NCBI GenBank assembly: GCA_964530825.1
Contig: CAZHCA010000020.1
Location: forward strand, 19,064-83,063
Direction of reading: 5' to 3'
From: CAZHCA01 sp964530825
Lineage (GTDB): Bacteria; Bacteroidota; Bacteroidia; Chitinophagales; Saprospiraceae
DNA: 64,000 bases
Shown in pieces: positions 7,733 through 16,722 of this stretch (the first letter of the stretch is position 1; each line of letters begins with the position of its first letter). A program made the translations under genes and the position numbers. The notes beneath the pieces were generated by a model. That model saw only the letters and a list, made by a program, of their open reading frames with translations. It made no database searches and was not told the DNA's origin.

Positions 7733-10183
7733 TTACGGGTTAACAATAGTGATCTTACCGCTCTCCCGGCGACCGTTTTGTTCCAGCCGGTAGAAATAAG
7801 TGCCGCCCGGTAATTGTAGCAGTTGCACCTGCAGTAGATTCTCGCCTGCTTCAAGCGCGAGTTGTTGAACATTTACTTCCTGCCCGAGCGCAGAATACAG
7901 CGTCAGCGTCGCTGCTCCACCCTGCTCGCTGAAGGTACGGAGCCACGCCTGATGGCGCGCCGGATTGGGATACAGTCCGCTCGCTGGCGCATCTCCTTCT
8001 CCACCCTGAAAATAGGCAAACGTCTGAGGCGCCGTAGGCGGCTGGATACTACCACATCCGGAGCCTTCATAAATCCGAACATTGCGGAAGAAAGAGTTAC
8101 CGTTACGCGATCCGCTATCGTGGTCGGCAACGAAGAAAAGCCGGTCGAAAGCGCCGGTGTAAAACTGACCGACCGGGATGACATACGTCTTCCAACTATT
8201 ATTGCCGGGGTAGTCTTTGTAATTGCGGTAGCCCCAGTTCTGGATGCCATACACCTGGAAGGTGCGGTTGGAAGAGATATTATTATCCACATCGAAACCC
8301 AAACCGTGAATCTCTCCTTGCCGGGAAGATGCAAAGTCAAACGCGATAACCGTATTTTCAGTAACTGTATAATTCAGATCGATCGATTTCCAGGCATTAT
8401 TTTCCATGTAGAGTACATCTCCGCCCTCTAATAACTGATGTCTGCCCCGATCCTGGCTGCCGCCGTACGACTCGATGGCAAAGTTGTTGAAATCGATCTC
8501 CGTGCAATTGCCACCACCATCACCGCCGTTACCGCCAGACGCATCAATGCAGATCTCGTGGGTCCGCTGGTCGCCGAAATCATTGCCCGAAGCAACAATC
8601 CTGCCGTTGGCGTCCTGAATGACGTACGATCCGTTACCGTAATCACAGCAAATACCATCGCCGAATTCATCCCGGATGATAAAGTCATAACACCCTAGCG
8701 GCAAACATTCCATCGCGACCTCAATTTGCTCACCGGCAATTTTATTGCTGTACGGCCCTCCTTCCTGAACGGTGGCTCCCTGTGCGTTGAGCAACTCCCA
8801 GGTGGTTTCCGAGCCAAAATTGTCGAGTGTGAGGGTGAGGAAAAGATCGCCACAGTCATCACCATTGCCGCCGTCGCCGCCATCCGTTCCGCAATCCTGT
8901 AAACAGCCGGCCCGCGCAACGTAATTCCGGATGAGGTTGCCGGGCTGATCTCCAAATCCTTTGGAAAAGTTTATCCGGACACTCGTAAGGTGGCAATACG
9001 ACATAATGGTACCGCCGCCCGAAGGTAGGCCGGGGGTTGGGCAACTTCCCTCCGTATACCCGGCACAGCCATCGAGCGCTGTGTTGTTGCCATTCCACAC
9101 ACAGGCGTGGGTGTGTTGCGATCCGAACAAGTGGCCGAACTCGTGCGCTACTACCATGACCGAGAAGGAATAGGTAGGGATCGATTTAAAAGTCGATCCA
9201 ATGCTGGAAAAGCTGAGTTTCTGGGCGGTACTGAAACCGCAAAGGCCATTAACAACAGCAATACCTCCACTGGCTTTGTAGGAAAGCAATTGACCCAGAT
9301 CGCCATTGATAGTCGTGCGCGTCGATTGGAACTGCCGCAGCAGGGAATACGAATCACTCCCGGAATACGGGCTGCGGGTGTTCCATAGAAACATTTCGGA
9401 CAGCTTTACCTCAATGCTTTCGTTAGCATAAAGGGTAGCCACCTCATTGAACAAACTGGAAATATAATTGACCGTACCGGATTGCCCCCCCTTGTCCTGG
9501 TAGATATCATTGTCTACCTCCAGGTACAAACGCACGCATTTCGCAGCCGAACGCAGGGATGGAGAACTCATCAAATCTTCCCGGGTATACTCCAACTCCC
9601 CATCTTCGACATGGCAAAAGTTGGCGCCTCCGGCCAACACTTCTGCATCGTTGTAGAGAATATAACGCGTTTCGGCGGCCTCGGGTACTTGTCCAATGAC
9701 GTAGTTGCCGCCTTCGGGATCGCTGAATAGCCCCATTACCTTACCCTCCGTAAAACTAACTGCGGCTATGCTATTGGGTGCACCGCGAACAACACCGCGA
9801 TAATGAACGCTGGAAGGGCGTTCGTTCAGGATTTCTCCCGTCGCAAGTTGAATGCGGAAATCGCCAGTAAAAATTTCGACGCGGTACAGCTCAAGGGTTA
9901 CCTGGGATCTGTTCCGGCGGGGAAAGGAAATCTCCAGATAGTCGGGCGTACGTCTGACCAGATCCTGTAAATCGCCGCGCCGCAAGTCAAGTAATGTATA
10001 CTCCGACACCTCCAGCTGCAGGTTTTCACTGCGCGAAGACGGTGCGAGGGTAAAAAGATCGGCTTGCGCAAAAAATTGTCCTTCCTGTTTGCTCTTTTCA
10101 ATACGGAGCGCGGGCTTCAAGTTGGTTTGCCCGATGAGTTGTCCGAAAACTCCGCAGAGCAAGAGCGTAAAAATAATTCTCAT
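7733..10183 (-). CDS. Secreted reprolysin-like zinc metalloprotease with type IX sorting domain
   Basis: The 816-residue protein has a signal peptide (residues 1-19, ending LIGQ). A propeptide-like region (20-190) is followed by an M12B-type zincin with HEFGHLFGSQHTH near residue 346 and a Met-turn MSYCH about 50 residues later. After a Cys-containing linker come two beta-rich segments (about 430-550 and 570-720). The last 80 residues form a T9SS C-terminal signal starting LYPNPA and ending KITIVNP. It should cross the outer membrane by T9SS and be released or anchored at the surface, where it degrades protein. It is monocistronic. Confidence 0.93.
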   Translation of the reverse strand: MRIIFTLLLCGVFGQLIGQTNLKPALRIEKSKQEGQFFAQADLFTLAPSSRSENLQLEVSEYTLLDLRRGDLQDLVRRTPDYLEISFPRRNRSQVTLELYRVEIFTGDFRIQLATGEILNERPSSVHYRGVVRGAPNSIAAVSFTEGKVMGLFSDPEGGNYVIGQVPEAAETRYILYNDAEVLAGGANFCHVEDGELEYTREDLMSSPSLRSAAKCVRLYLEVDNDIYQDKGGQSGTVNYISSLFNEVATLYANESIEVKLSEMFLWNTRSPYSGSDSYSLLRQFQSTRTTINGDLGQLLSYKASGGIAVVNGLCGFSTAQKLSFSSIGSTFKSIPTYSFSVMVVAHEFGHLFGSQHTHACVWNGNNTALDGCAGYTEGSCPTPGLPSGGGTIMSYCHLTSVRINFSKGFGDQPGNLIRNYVARAGCLQDCGTDGGDGGNGDDCGDLFLTLTLDNFGSETTWELLNAQGATVQEGGPYSNKIAGEQIEVAMECLPLGCYDFIIRDEFGDGICCDYGNGSYVIQDANGRIVASGNDFGDQRTHEICIDASGGNGGDGGGNCTEIDFNNFAIESYGGSQDRGRHQLLEGGDVLYMENNAWKSIDLNYTVTENTVIAFDFASSRQGEIHGLGFDVDNNISSNRTFQVYGIQNWGYRNYKDYPGNNSWKTYVIPVGQFYTGAFDRLFFVADHDSGSRNGNSFFRNVRIYEGSGCGSIQPPTAPQTFAYFQGGEGDAPASGLYPNPARHQAWLRTFSEQGGAATLTLYSALGQEVNVQQLALEAGENLLQVQLLQLPGGTYFYRLEQNGRRESGKITIVNP

Positions 10184-10694
10184 GGCGTGTGTGGATTTTT
10201 TATTTTTTCAATATCAGTGCATGAAATAGCTATTCAGAACGCGGACGCTACCGCGACTGGCATAAATGGAAGTTTGGTGCATGCAATACATGCATACGGA
10301 CAGGGACAGGCAATGAATACACCCATTGCGGATTCACGCTCCACAGCCCGACGCGAAAGTAAATTGTTGAGAATTTGCGCTAGCAAAACGCCCTCAGACA
10401 GCCCGGCTTAGGCCACCTACTCGATTCTTCACAGGATGGCGCAAATGAGATTACGAAATGCTACTATGATTGCGATTAGATACCCGGAGAAAACTCATTC
10501 AAGATTATGAGAAGAATAGCGATATAAATGATCCAGGTTGCGAAACCAAGTTAAAGGGTTCTCTATTTTTTCCCAAGGCGTATAGAGGAGTTTCACATAT
10601 CTTTAAGATTTTATTTTATTAGCTACTTACCTTGTTTTCCTAATTGAACGGATTACGTATAAAATTATTTCCAATAAAAAGTATAGTAATTGTT
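10184..10694. other. Gene-poor intergenic region
   Basis: About 510 bp upstream of the metalloprotease start. I see no supported gene; open frames here lack family signatures. The metalloprotease promoter must lie in the left part, and the right part (10560-10700) is very AT-rich. Confidence 0.4.
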
Positions 10695-10732
10695 AAAATA
10701 AAAAAGGCCCTGCAACCATTGTTGCAAAGCCC
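10695..10732 (-). terminator. Intrinsic terminator, leftward
   Basis: An 11-bp stem (10706-10716 with 10721-10732, one wobble) has a 4-base loop and is followed on the minus strand by a T-rich run. It lies just past the tiny ORF at 10771-10836 and 325 bp beyond the nfu stop. It could end either a separate short transcript or the nfu message. Confidence 0.75.
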
Positions 10733-10770
10733 TCCGTACCTGACTGCTATAATTAACCAAAACTATCTCC

Positions 10771-10836
10771 TTACCTGAGTACACGATAATGCTTTAACAT
10801 CCGGTTCAATGTTCGGGGTTGTTGTGAAAGCATCAT
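10771..10836 (-). CDS. Possible 21-residue basic small protein or leader ORF
   Basis: An ATG-ATG start at 10836 opens a 21-residue frame, MMLSQQPRTLNRMLKHYRVLR, ending in TAA at 10771. The product is strongly basic. It is followed after about 38 bp by an intrinsic terminator, so a short RNA from roughly 10880 to 10695 is plausible, either as a small-protein message or an sRNA. No Shine-Dalgarno is seen, as is common in this phylum. Coding status is uncertain. Confidence 0.25.
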   Translation of the reverse strand: MMLSQQPRTLNRMLKHYRVLR

Positions 10837-11057
10837 CAGTACTGTAAAAATATAGCCCGAAAGGGACCATAGCAGAACGCTATATTGGAAAAGCAAACTG
10901 ACAAAAACCCAATTAAAGAATAGGAGATTTTGACAGCATTAGGAATGGAAACTTTCTCGTGTTTGCCATCTAAAAATAAGACCTATCTTTTTGCTGTGCA
11001 AATAAATTTTCTCAAAACCTTAAGAGCCACGCAAGCACTTTGTTACAAAAGGTCCGC

Positions 11058-11672
11058 TTATTGCATTTCAGCCACCACTTCCGTAACCTCAGGCACCATT
11101 CGCTTGAGCATTCCTTCAATACCTGCTTTTAGCGTTACCGTTGAAGAAGGGCAACCACTGCAGGCACCCTGCAAAATAACCGTAACCTTCCCTTGATCAA
11201 AGGCTTTAAACTCAATGTTACCACCATCCATTTCAACTGCCGGTTTAACGTAGGTTTCGATCAGATCTTTAATCTTGGCGACGATTTCTGCCTCTTGTCC
11301 GGAATATTCGTAACTGGCACCGCGCTCAGCTTCGATCTTAGCCATAGCTTCGGCAAAGCCATCCGCGATGATGCTTTTCCCGGACTGGACGTATTCCTTG
11401 ATAAACTCTTTCAGCTTGAGCATAATATCCTCCCAAGCGTAATTGAGTTCTTTGGTAATCGTTACAAAATTATTGCTGATGTAAACCCCCTTGACGTAAG
11501 GCAGGGCAAAAAGCGCTGTAGCCATGGGCGACCATTCCTGAGCGAACGCTGCTTCACGAAAATCGGCAGTCCCTTTATAAAGCATGCGGTTGGTAACAAA
11601 CTTCAGCGATTCGGGATTGGGCGTTTGCTCGGTATATAACATCACCGGACTTTTGGTTGCGGTCTGGTCCAT
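11058..11672 (-). CDS. NifU/Nfu family iron-sulfur cluster scaffold protein
   Basis: The 204-residue protein has an Nfu N-terminal domain (about residues 10-95, TPNPESLKFVTNRML) and a C-terminal NifU domain (about 120-200) with the cluster-binding pair Cys171 and Cys174 in GACSGCPSST. Nfu proteins carry assembled [4Fe-4S] clusters to target enzymes. Two such targets are encoded nearby (serine dehydratase, aconitase), though not in the same operon. It starts with ATG at 11672, about 110 bp after the kinase gene on the same strand. The intervening spacer has a short hairpin without a T-run. Confidence 0.92.
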   Translation of the reverse strand: MDQTATKSPVMLYTEQTPNPESLKFVTNRMLYKGTADFREAAFAQEWSPMATALFALPYVKGVYISNNFVTITKELNYAWEDIMLKLKEFIKEYVQSGKSIIADGFAEAMAKIEAERGASYEYSGQEAEIVAKIKDLIETYVKPAVEMDGGNIEFKAFDQGKVTVILQGACSGCPSSTVTLKAGIEGMLKRMVPEVTEVVAEMQ

Positions 11673-11738
11673 ATGCTGTTTATTTATTTTTTCAAAAAAA
11701 CATTATCCATATACAACAACGTTCGAAGATGCAGAGGG

Positions 11739-11756
11739 TTTGCCGCTCCCGGCAAA
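11739..11756. repeat. Short inverted repeat between kinase and nfu genes
   Basis: TTTGCCG at 11739-11745 pairs with CGGCAAA at 11750-11756 around a 4-base loop. No T-run follows on either strand, so a terminator role is not supported; mRNA processing or chance are alternatives. Confidence 0.35.
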
Positions 11757-11781
11757 TCCTGCTGCCGAATAACGGTTTGAC

Positions 11782-12714
11782 CTAAGCACTCATTTCCCGA
11801 AGTGCGAACATCGTCGGGAAGCCGCGCCGAGTAAAATAGTCGGATAATTCGGCTGGATCCGCTCCGCTCGCTACCAGGACAAAATCGCCGCCCCAGGCGC
11901 CCAGCGACTTGATCGCTCCGGGGAAATCGGAAAAATGTGTTTCCTTCACTTTGGGTAAGGCCAGCCATTGACCGATAAGTGTTTCGTGCTCCTCCATAAT
12001 CGCGCTGCAAGTTTGCCAATCGGCCGATAACCCCCATTCCAGGCTCAACTCACTGATGCGCCTTAACAAATATTCAGGGGCCTCACCCCGATTGCGGTAG
12101 CGGGCAATACCTTGCCGGCTGTTTTGCTTTTTCCCCAGATAAACTCCGTAAAGACCCGCCGGCGACTGCCAAGGGTGTTCGACAAATTGAGCGGTTTCAC
12201 CCCGCCGCTGGTAAAGAATAGGCCGTTGAGCCTGGGCGCATGCAATATCATAACCCGAACCACCAAATACACGCCATTGCAACCGATAAGGGTCCACTTC
12301 CCACCACCGGGCCACGGTGGCGACCAAGGTAGAGCTGGTACCCAGCCCCCACTGCGGGTTAAACTCCAATCGCGTTTGGATGGCATAGCCGCCGTTTTCT
12401 GGGGCTACATTTCCCGCCAACGCCTGCGCAGTTTTTAGCAGGAGCACCAATCGATCACTGACTTGCTGATCAGAAGTGCGGAGGATGGACAAAGAAGGCC
12501 AACGAAACGTACCCTCAAACCAAACCTGCTGCTGGTCATCCAGGCTGGTCCAGGTAATCAGGTCTTGCGGCAACCTGCCGGCCGAAATTTCCAGAGATTG
12601 CCCCCATTTGACGGGCAGCGCGAAACTCAAAGCGCCGTCGAGCACCGCATACTCACCGGTAAGCAGAAGTTTGCCGCGAGCCCAAAAAACGCGGGTTCCA
12701 TCCGTTACTGGCAT
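11782..12714 (-). CDS. GYDIA family GHMP kinase (mevalonate pathway-associated)
   Basis: The 310-residue protein has the GHMP fold. The N-terminus carries the substrate strand ARGKLLLTGEYAVLDG, the ATP-binding glycine-rich motif is NPQWGLGTSSTL (about 115-126), and the diagnostic FGGSGYDIACA follows at about 150-160. The last gives the family its name in Bacteroidota. Its place 9 bp after HMG-CoA reductase and downstream of fni points to phosphorylation of mevalonate or phosphomevalonate; which of the two is not clear from sequence. Activity on another substrate cannot be excluded. Confidence 0.88.
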   Translation of the reverse strand: MPVTDGTRVFWARGKLLLTGEYAVLDGALSFALPVKWGQSLEISAGRLPQDLITWTSLDDQQQVWFEGTFRWPSLSILRTSDQQVSDRLVLLLKTAQALAGNVAPENGGYAIQTRLEFNPQWGLGTSSTLVATVARWWEVDPYRLQWRVFGGSGYDIACAQAQRPILYQRRGETAQFVEHPWQSPAGLYGVYLGKKQNSRQGIARYRNRGEAPEYLLRRISELSLEWGLSADWQTCSAIMEEHETLIGQWLALPKVKETHFSDFPGAIKSLGAWGGDFVLVASGADPAELSDYFTRRGFPTMFALREMSA

Positions 12715-12723
12715 GCCTGAGGA

Positions 12724-14082
12724 TTATTTTTTGGCAGTTTGTAAAACCGAAGTGCCGTTTTTGCGGCGAAGCCGCTCCAGATATTCCCGCACAGCAGTGA
12801 ATGAGACGGTCGTATTTTCGAAATGCGCCATCACTTTTTTGCGTTCCGACTCATTGGCGTGGAAATGCTGCAGGATATTTTGCAGATGCATTTTCATATG
12901 GCCCTTTTGTATTCCGGTAGTCACGAGCGAACGTACCGCTGCAAAATTCTGCGCCAGCCCGGTGGCCGCAATAATCGACATAAGCTCTGAGGCACCAGGG
13001 TTACCCAGAAGGGCTAGCGATAATTTGGCAAGCGGATGTAGCCTGGTAAGGCCTCCTACGGTACCGACGGCCAGGGGCAGGTCCAGCCAGAACCGGAACC
13101 GTCCGCTTTCCAAAGTACAACTACTCAAACTGGCGTACTGTCCATTACGCGTTGCAAAAGCATGCCCGCTTGCCTCGATGGCCCGAAAATCATTTGCTGT
13201 GGCAATTACGACCGCATCTACACCATTGTAGATGCCTTTGTTATGAGTCACGGCCCGATAAGGATCGATTTGAGCGATTCGTACGGCCTTGGCAAATTTC
13301 TCGGCAAATATTTGCCCCTTCATTTCAGCACACGCTCCCTCCAGTTCATTTATTGAGCAGGTTACTTCGGCTCGCACCAGGCACTCGGGCGTATAGTTTG
13401 ACAGTATAGCCATGATGATGTCTACCGTTTGTTCGGCAGACGTAAAATCGGCCTGATTTGCCACAAAGGTCTTCAGGGTGCGCGCAAAAGACTCCAACAC
13501 GGAGTTGATGAAGTTTGCCCCCATAGAATCACAGGTTTGAAACCGAACGCGCAATTGATAATAGTCGGGCTCCTGCCCGGTAAAGTCGAGCAATTCGATA
13601 CCCTCTATTCCGCCTCCCCTTTTCTCCATATTCGCAGTAAGAGATGCCGTTTGGGCACGCAATTGGCGCTCTAGTTCAGGCAATTTAGCCCGCAGTCTTT
13701 CACAATCGCCTTTCCAGGTAAAATGCACTTGCCCGAGTTTGACCGTATCGACAATCCTGGTGCGGAATCCACCACGTCTGAGCCAAAACTTAGCGGCACT
13801 CGAAGCTGCGGCTACTACCGAACTTTCTTCAATAACCATGGGTACCGCGTACATCCGATCGTCGATCAGGAAATTGGGGGCGATGCCTAACGGGAGCCAA
13901 TAATTGGAAACCGTATTTTCACTAAATCCGTCGAATACGCTCTGCAATTCCGGATCCTGGTGCCAAAACGAACGAAATGCATCGGCTACCTCTTCATCCC
14001 CGTCGAACCAGTGATTGATGAGCCAGCGAAGTTTAGCCGCCTTATCGAGCTTGGAAAACCCTGTTATTCTCCTTTCCTGCAT
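12724..14082 (-). CDS. mvaA: Hydroxymethylglutaryl-CoA reductase, class II
   Basis: The 452-residue protein matches class II HMG-CoA reductases. Visible landmarks are the Glu-containing ENTVSNYWLPLGIAPNF, PMVIEESSVVAAAS, DSMGANFIN, and the catalytic Lys in THNKGIYNGVDAV. The enzyme converts HMG-CoA to mevalonate. Class II members were first described as degradative, but beside IPP isomerase and a GHMP kinase it should be biosynthetic. It sits 21 bp behind fni and 9 bp ahead of the kinase, so the three are probably one transcript. The ATG at 14082 fits the family N-terminus. Confidence 0.95.
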   Translation of the reverse strand: MQERRITGFSKLDKAAKLRWLINHWFDGDEEVADAFRSFWHQDPELQSVFDGFSENTVSNYWLPLGIAPNFLIDDRMYAVPMVIEESSVVAAASSAAKFWLRRGGFRTRIVDTVKLGQVHFTWKGDCERLRAKLPELERQLRAQTASLTANMEKRGGGIEGIELLDFTGQEPDYYQLRVRFQTCDSMGANFINSVLESFARTLKTFVANQADFTSAEQTVDIIMAILSNYTPECLVRAEVTCSINELEGACAEMKGQIFAEKFAKAVRIAQIDPYRAVTHNKGIYNGVDAVVIATANDFRAIEASGHAFATRNGQYASLSSCTLESGRFRFWLDLPLAVGTVGGLTRLHPLAKLSLALLGNPGASELMSIIAATGLAQNFAAVRSLVTTGIQKGHMKMHLQNILQHFHANESERKKVMAHFENTTVSFTAVREYLERLRRKNGTSVLQTAKK

Positions 14083-14103
14083 GTCTCTGATTGTGTTCAG
14101 CTG

Positions 14104-15165
14104 TTAATCTTTAGGAGCAGGCTTGATGCGCAGTAGGGCATGTGCCAGTTGCAGCCCTTCAATCTGAGCAGCTACGTAAGTCTGTAATTCCTCGTACGAA
14201 CCGCGGGCATGCCGCAGGAAACCGGAAGCCTGACCGTAAATGCTCGGTAGTGCTAATGATTGCGTTAAGTAATATCCGTCGAGAAAAGAGCGAACCCCCC
14301 CGGAAATGATGATTTCCCGGCATCGTAAACTGGAACTCAGTTCTTCTTTTAAGCGATTAACCAAACGTACCATTTCTTCAGCGCTATGACCGACGTTGGC
14401 CAACTGGCCATAAATTTGTTGTTTTACTGCATCGTTTCGCAACAGCTCCAACCTGGCAAAATTAGTACCGCCATTGGCTGCAAAATCGACTGCTGCGAGT
14501 GGTAACTGCAATAGTGCCTTAAGGCTGTGGTAACCCATACCCTGCCCTACTTCCTTGACGATGATGGGAAAATCAGCAACATCCAGCAAACGTTGAATCG
14601 TATCCAGCGGAGGGTACTTAAAACGGTCTCCTTCTGGCTGCAGCCATTCCTGGAGCGGATTGACGTGAACGATCAAGCCGTCGGCACGCAGGCGATCGAT
14701 AAGTCGGCGGATGCCATCATGGTTCTTTCGATCGAGCAATTCTTCCAATTGAGCAATTCCCAGGTTGGCGTAAAGGGGCAGGTCGTCGCCCATCAGGGCC
14801 CGTACATTAAAATCCTCGAAGTGCTCGTCGCTGTAGAGCAAAGACCGGCAGGAGCCGAGCCCCATTCCCATTCCAAATTCACCACAAACGCGGGCCAGGT
14901 TGTGGTTGATAGTCCGCGCCCATTCAGTCCCTCCCGTCATACTCGATACCCAGATGGGCGCTCGCAGTTCGCGCCCTAAAAAAGATTGTTCAAGGAAATC
15001 ACCTGCTACCGGATGCCCGGCCAACATGGGCTCATAGTAAAAACGGTCATCGAGCTGTTGCGCCTGTACTTGAGATTGAAAAGCAAGTTCAATGTGATCC
15101 TTTTTGCGAGAACCAGCAGTAGGATCTTCGGTGGTTATGATTTGCGTACGCTCCGTCTTTTTCAT
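14104..15165 (-). CDS. fni: Type 2 isopentenyl-diphosphate delta-isomerase
   Basis: The 353-residue FMN-dependent isomerase interconverts IPP and DMAPP. Motifs seen include KKDHIELAF near the N-terminus, SSMTGGTEWA, the HVNPLQEWLQPEGD block, KEVGQGMG, NGGTNFARLE and SGGVRSFLDG for flavin phosphate binding. It is the first gene of the leftward mevalonate cluster, with a good promoter match 42 bp upstream. It starts at the ATG at 15165. The diphosphomevalonate decarboxylase needed to finish the pathway is not in this window. Confidence 0.95.
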   Translation of the reverse strand: MKKTERTQIITTEDPTAGSRKKDHIELAFQSQVQAQQLDDRFYYEPMLAGHPVAGDFLEQSFLGRELRAPIWVSSMTGGTEWARTINHNLARVCGEFGMGMGLGSCRSLLYSDEHFEDFNVRALMGDDLPLYANLGIAQLEELLDRKNHDGIRRLIDRLRADGLIVHVNPLQEWLQPEGDRFKYPPLDTIQRLLDVADFPIIVKEVGQGMGYHSLKALLQLPLAAVDFAANGGTNFARLELLRNDAVKQQIYGQLANVGHSAEEMVRLVNRLKEELSSSLRCREIIISGGVRSFLDGYYLTQSLALPSIYGQASGFLRHARGSYEELQTYVAAQIEGLQLAHALLRIKPAPKD

Positions 15166-15206
15166 GAAGGCGCTTAGACAGTTTGGAAGTTTTTTAACAA
15201 TCCCCG

Positions 15207-15238
15207 AAAATGTAGCTAAAGCTCACTCAGGTTCCAAA
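15207..15238 (-). promoter_or_regulatory. Promoter of the mevalonate cluster
   Basis: On the minus strand TTTG (15235-15238), a 20-bp spacer and TACATTTT (15207-15214) match the Bacteroidota TTTG/TAnnTTTG promoter in all but the last base. It lies 42 bp before the fni ATG. Confidence 0.55.
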
Positions 15239-15689
15239 CAAAACAAGCCCTTGGAAAAATGGTTTAGGCCGGGAAAAGGAGAAGGGAGCACACCACCATC
15301 GGTAGCCCCCATTCCCCATCATGAAAAAACTTGTATCGTTATGGAGTACGCACTGAGGCTTCTCCGGATTATTCTAGCTCTATGCTAATGATTTCGTTGC
15401 GTTAATAGCAGTTACCTAAAATAATTTTAAAGAAACATCCTTTCAATTTACCAGAAAACATCTTTTCACGCAAGCTTGGTTCATATCCTGACATGAACCC
15501 CGATGGTTTTTACCTAAAATAGACTAAAACAAGTATCGTTCTTGTAAAAACAAAGTTTTTAGCCCTAAAAAAGCTAACGGGTAATTAGAAACCAGCACAA
15601 CGAGACAAGCGTCTTATTTTTATAGGCGAAATTTTAACTGTTTTTCAAGGATTTATAAATCTCACCTTTATTTTTTTTGGATCCAATTG
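15239..15689. other. Divergent intergenic region between fni and rplM
   Basis: About 450 bp of AT-rich sequence between the two promoters. I see no coding frame with family support and no tRNA-like fold. Confidence 0.4.
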
Positions 15690-15720
15690 TTGTTTATTGA
15701 TCGCAATAGGAATATCTTTG
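15690..15720 (+). promoter_or_regulatory. rplM operon promoter
   Basis: TTG (15690-15692), a 20-bp spacer and an exact TATCTTTG (15713-15720) match the Bacteroidota sigma-A consensus. Transcription would start near 15727, leaving a leader of about 70 bases. Confidence 0.7.
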
Positions 15721-15727
15721 CACCTGC

Positions 15728-15765
15728 TTTACCAAAAATGGGGTTAGAGTATTGGCCTTGGTAAG
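15728..15765 (+). promoter_or_regulatory. Leader hairpin upstream of rplM
   Basis: TTTACCAA (15728-15735) pairs with TTGGTAAG (15758-15765) at the very 5' end of the predicted mRNA, with one wobble or mismatch. Ribosomal-protein operons are often controlled by one product binding such a leader. L13 autoregulation is inference here. Confidence 0.4.
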
Positions 15766-15799
15766 GTATTATCAACTATTGCATCAAAAACCATAAGAA

Positions 15800-16267
15800 G
15801 TGGATACGTTAAGTTACAAGACCGCATCGGCGAAAAAAGAGGAGGTAGAGCATAAGTGGTACGTTATTGACGCCGAAGGCGAGGTGGTTGGCCGTTTGTG
15901 TTCGAAAATTGCCACCGTACTGCGCGGGAAGCACAAGCCAAGTTATACCCCTCACGTAGACTGCGGCGATTTTGTCGTGGTAATTAATGCGGATAAGATT
16001 CGCTTTACCGGCAACAAAATCTGGCAGAAAGAGTACCAGACCTTTTCGGGTTATCCGGGGGGGCAGAAACGTACCCGTGCCAAAGACATGCTGGACAACA
16101 AACCGGAGCGGGTTATCGAGCGCAGTGTGAAGGGGATGCTACCAAAGAATAGTCTGGGCCGAGCGATGTTTCAGAAATTATTTGTGTATGCAGGTGCCGA
16201 ACACCCGCACGAAGCCCAGCAACCAGAAACGCTCACCTTAACCAAAAAGAAGAAAAGCGTGCGTTAA
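15800..16267 (+). CDS. rplM: 50S ribosomal protein L13
   Basis: The 155-residue protein is a full-length L13 with the conserved WYVIDAEGEVVGRLCSKIATVLRGKHK and YTPHVDCGDFVVVINADKI regions. It is an early-assembling large-subunit protein. The start is GTG at 15800, chosen because the resulting MDTLSYKT N-terminus is standard for this phylum. It is first in an rplM-rpsI-rpsB-tsf run, 22 bp ahead of rpsI. Confidence 0.98.
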   Translation: MDTLSYKTASAKKEEVEHKWYVIDAEGEVVGRLCSKIATVLRGKHKPSYTPHVDCGDFVVVINADKIRFTGNKIWQKEYQTFSGYPGGQKRTRAKDMLDNKPERVIERSVKGMLPKNSLGRAMFQKLFVYAGAEHPHEAQQPETLTLTKKKKSVR

Positions 16268-16289
16268 GCACGGTTAAAATTGGATAATT

Positions 16290-16676
16290 ATGGACATGAT
16301 CAATGCTATCGGCAGGAGAAAATCGTCTGTTTCGCGGGTCTTTGTCACCAAGGGTGACGGTAAGATTACGGTGAATGGCAAGGATTACAAAGAATACTTC
16401 CCGCAAAAGCATGTTCAAACGAGCATCATTGCCCCCTTTCAGACGGTAGAGGCTGAAAACATTTACGATATCAAAATCAATGTAAATGGTGGAGGTTACA
16501 AAGGACAGGCGGAGGCTACGCGCATGGCCATTTCGCGTGCGCTGGTTAAGCTCAACGAAGACTTCCGCAAACCGCTCAAGGACAGAAAGTTCCTTACCCG
16601 GGATGCCCGCGAAGTGGAGCGCAAGAAATACGGAAAGCCCAAAGCCAGAAAGAGCTTCCAGTTCAGTAAGCGTTAA
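16290..16676 (+). CDS. rpsI: 30S ribosomal protein S9
   Basis: The 128-residue protein starts INAIGRRKSSVSRVFV and ends in the invariant basic tail KARKSFQFSKR that reaches the P-site tRNA. The GGGYKGQAEATRMAISRAL helix is also typical. It follows rplM by 22 bp, the usual pairing, and precedes rpsB by 46 bp. Confidence 0.98.
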   Translation: MDMINAIGRRKSSVSRVFVTKGDGKITVNGKDYKEYFPQKHVQTSIIAPFQTVEAENIYDIKINVNGGGYKGQAEATRMAISRALVKLNEDFRKPLKDRKFLTRDAREVERKKYGKPKARKSFQFSKR

Positions 16677-16722
16677 TGCGCTTGCCGCCTAACTTTTTTG
16701 AATCAAAACAAGCACAAGGAAA

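Noticed and set aside
8428..9388. Series of plus- and minus-strand frames of 70-95 codons inside the metalloprotease gene
   Set aside because: They are shadows of the metalloprotease frame; none has a family pattern or its own promoter.
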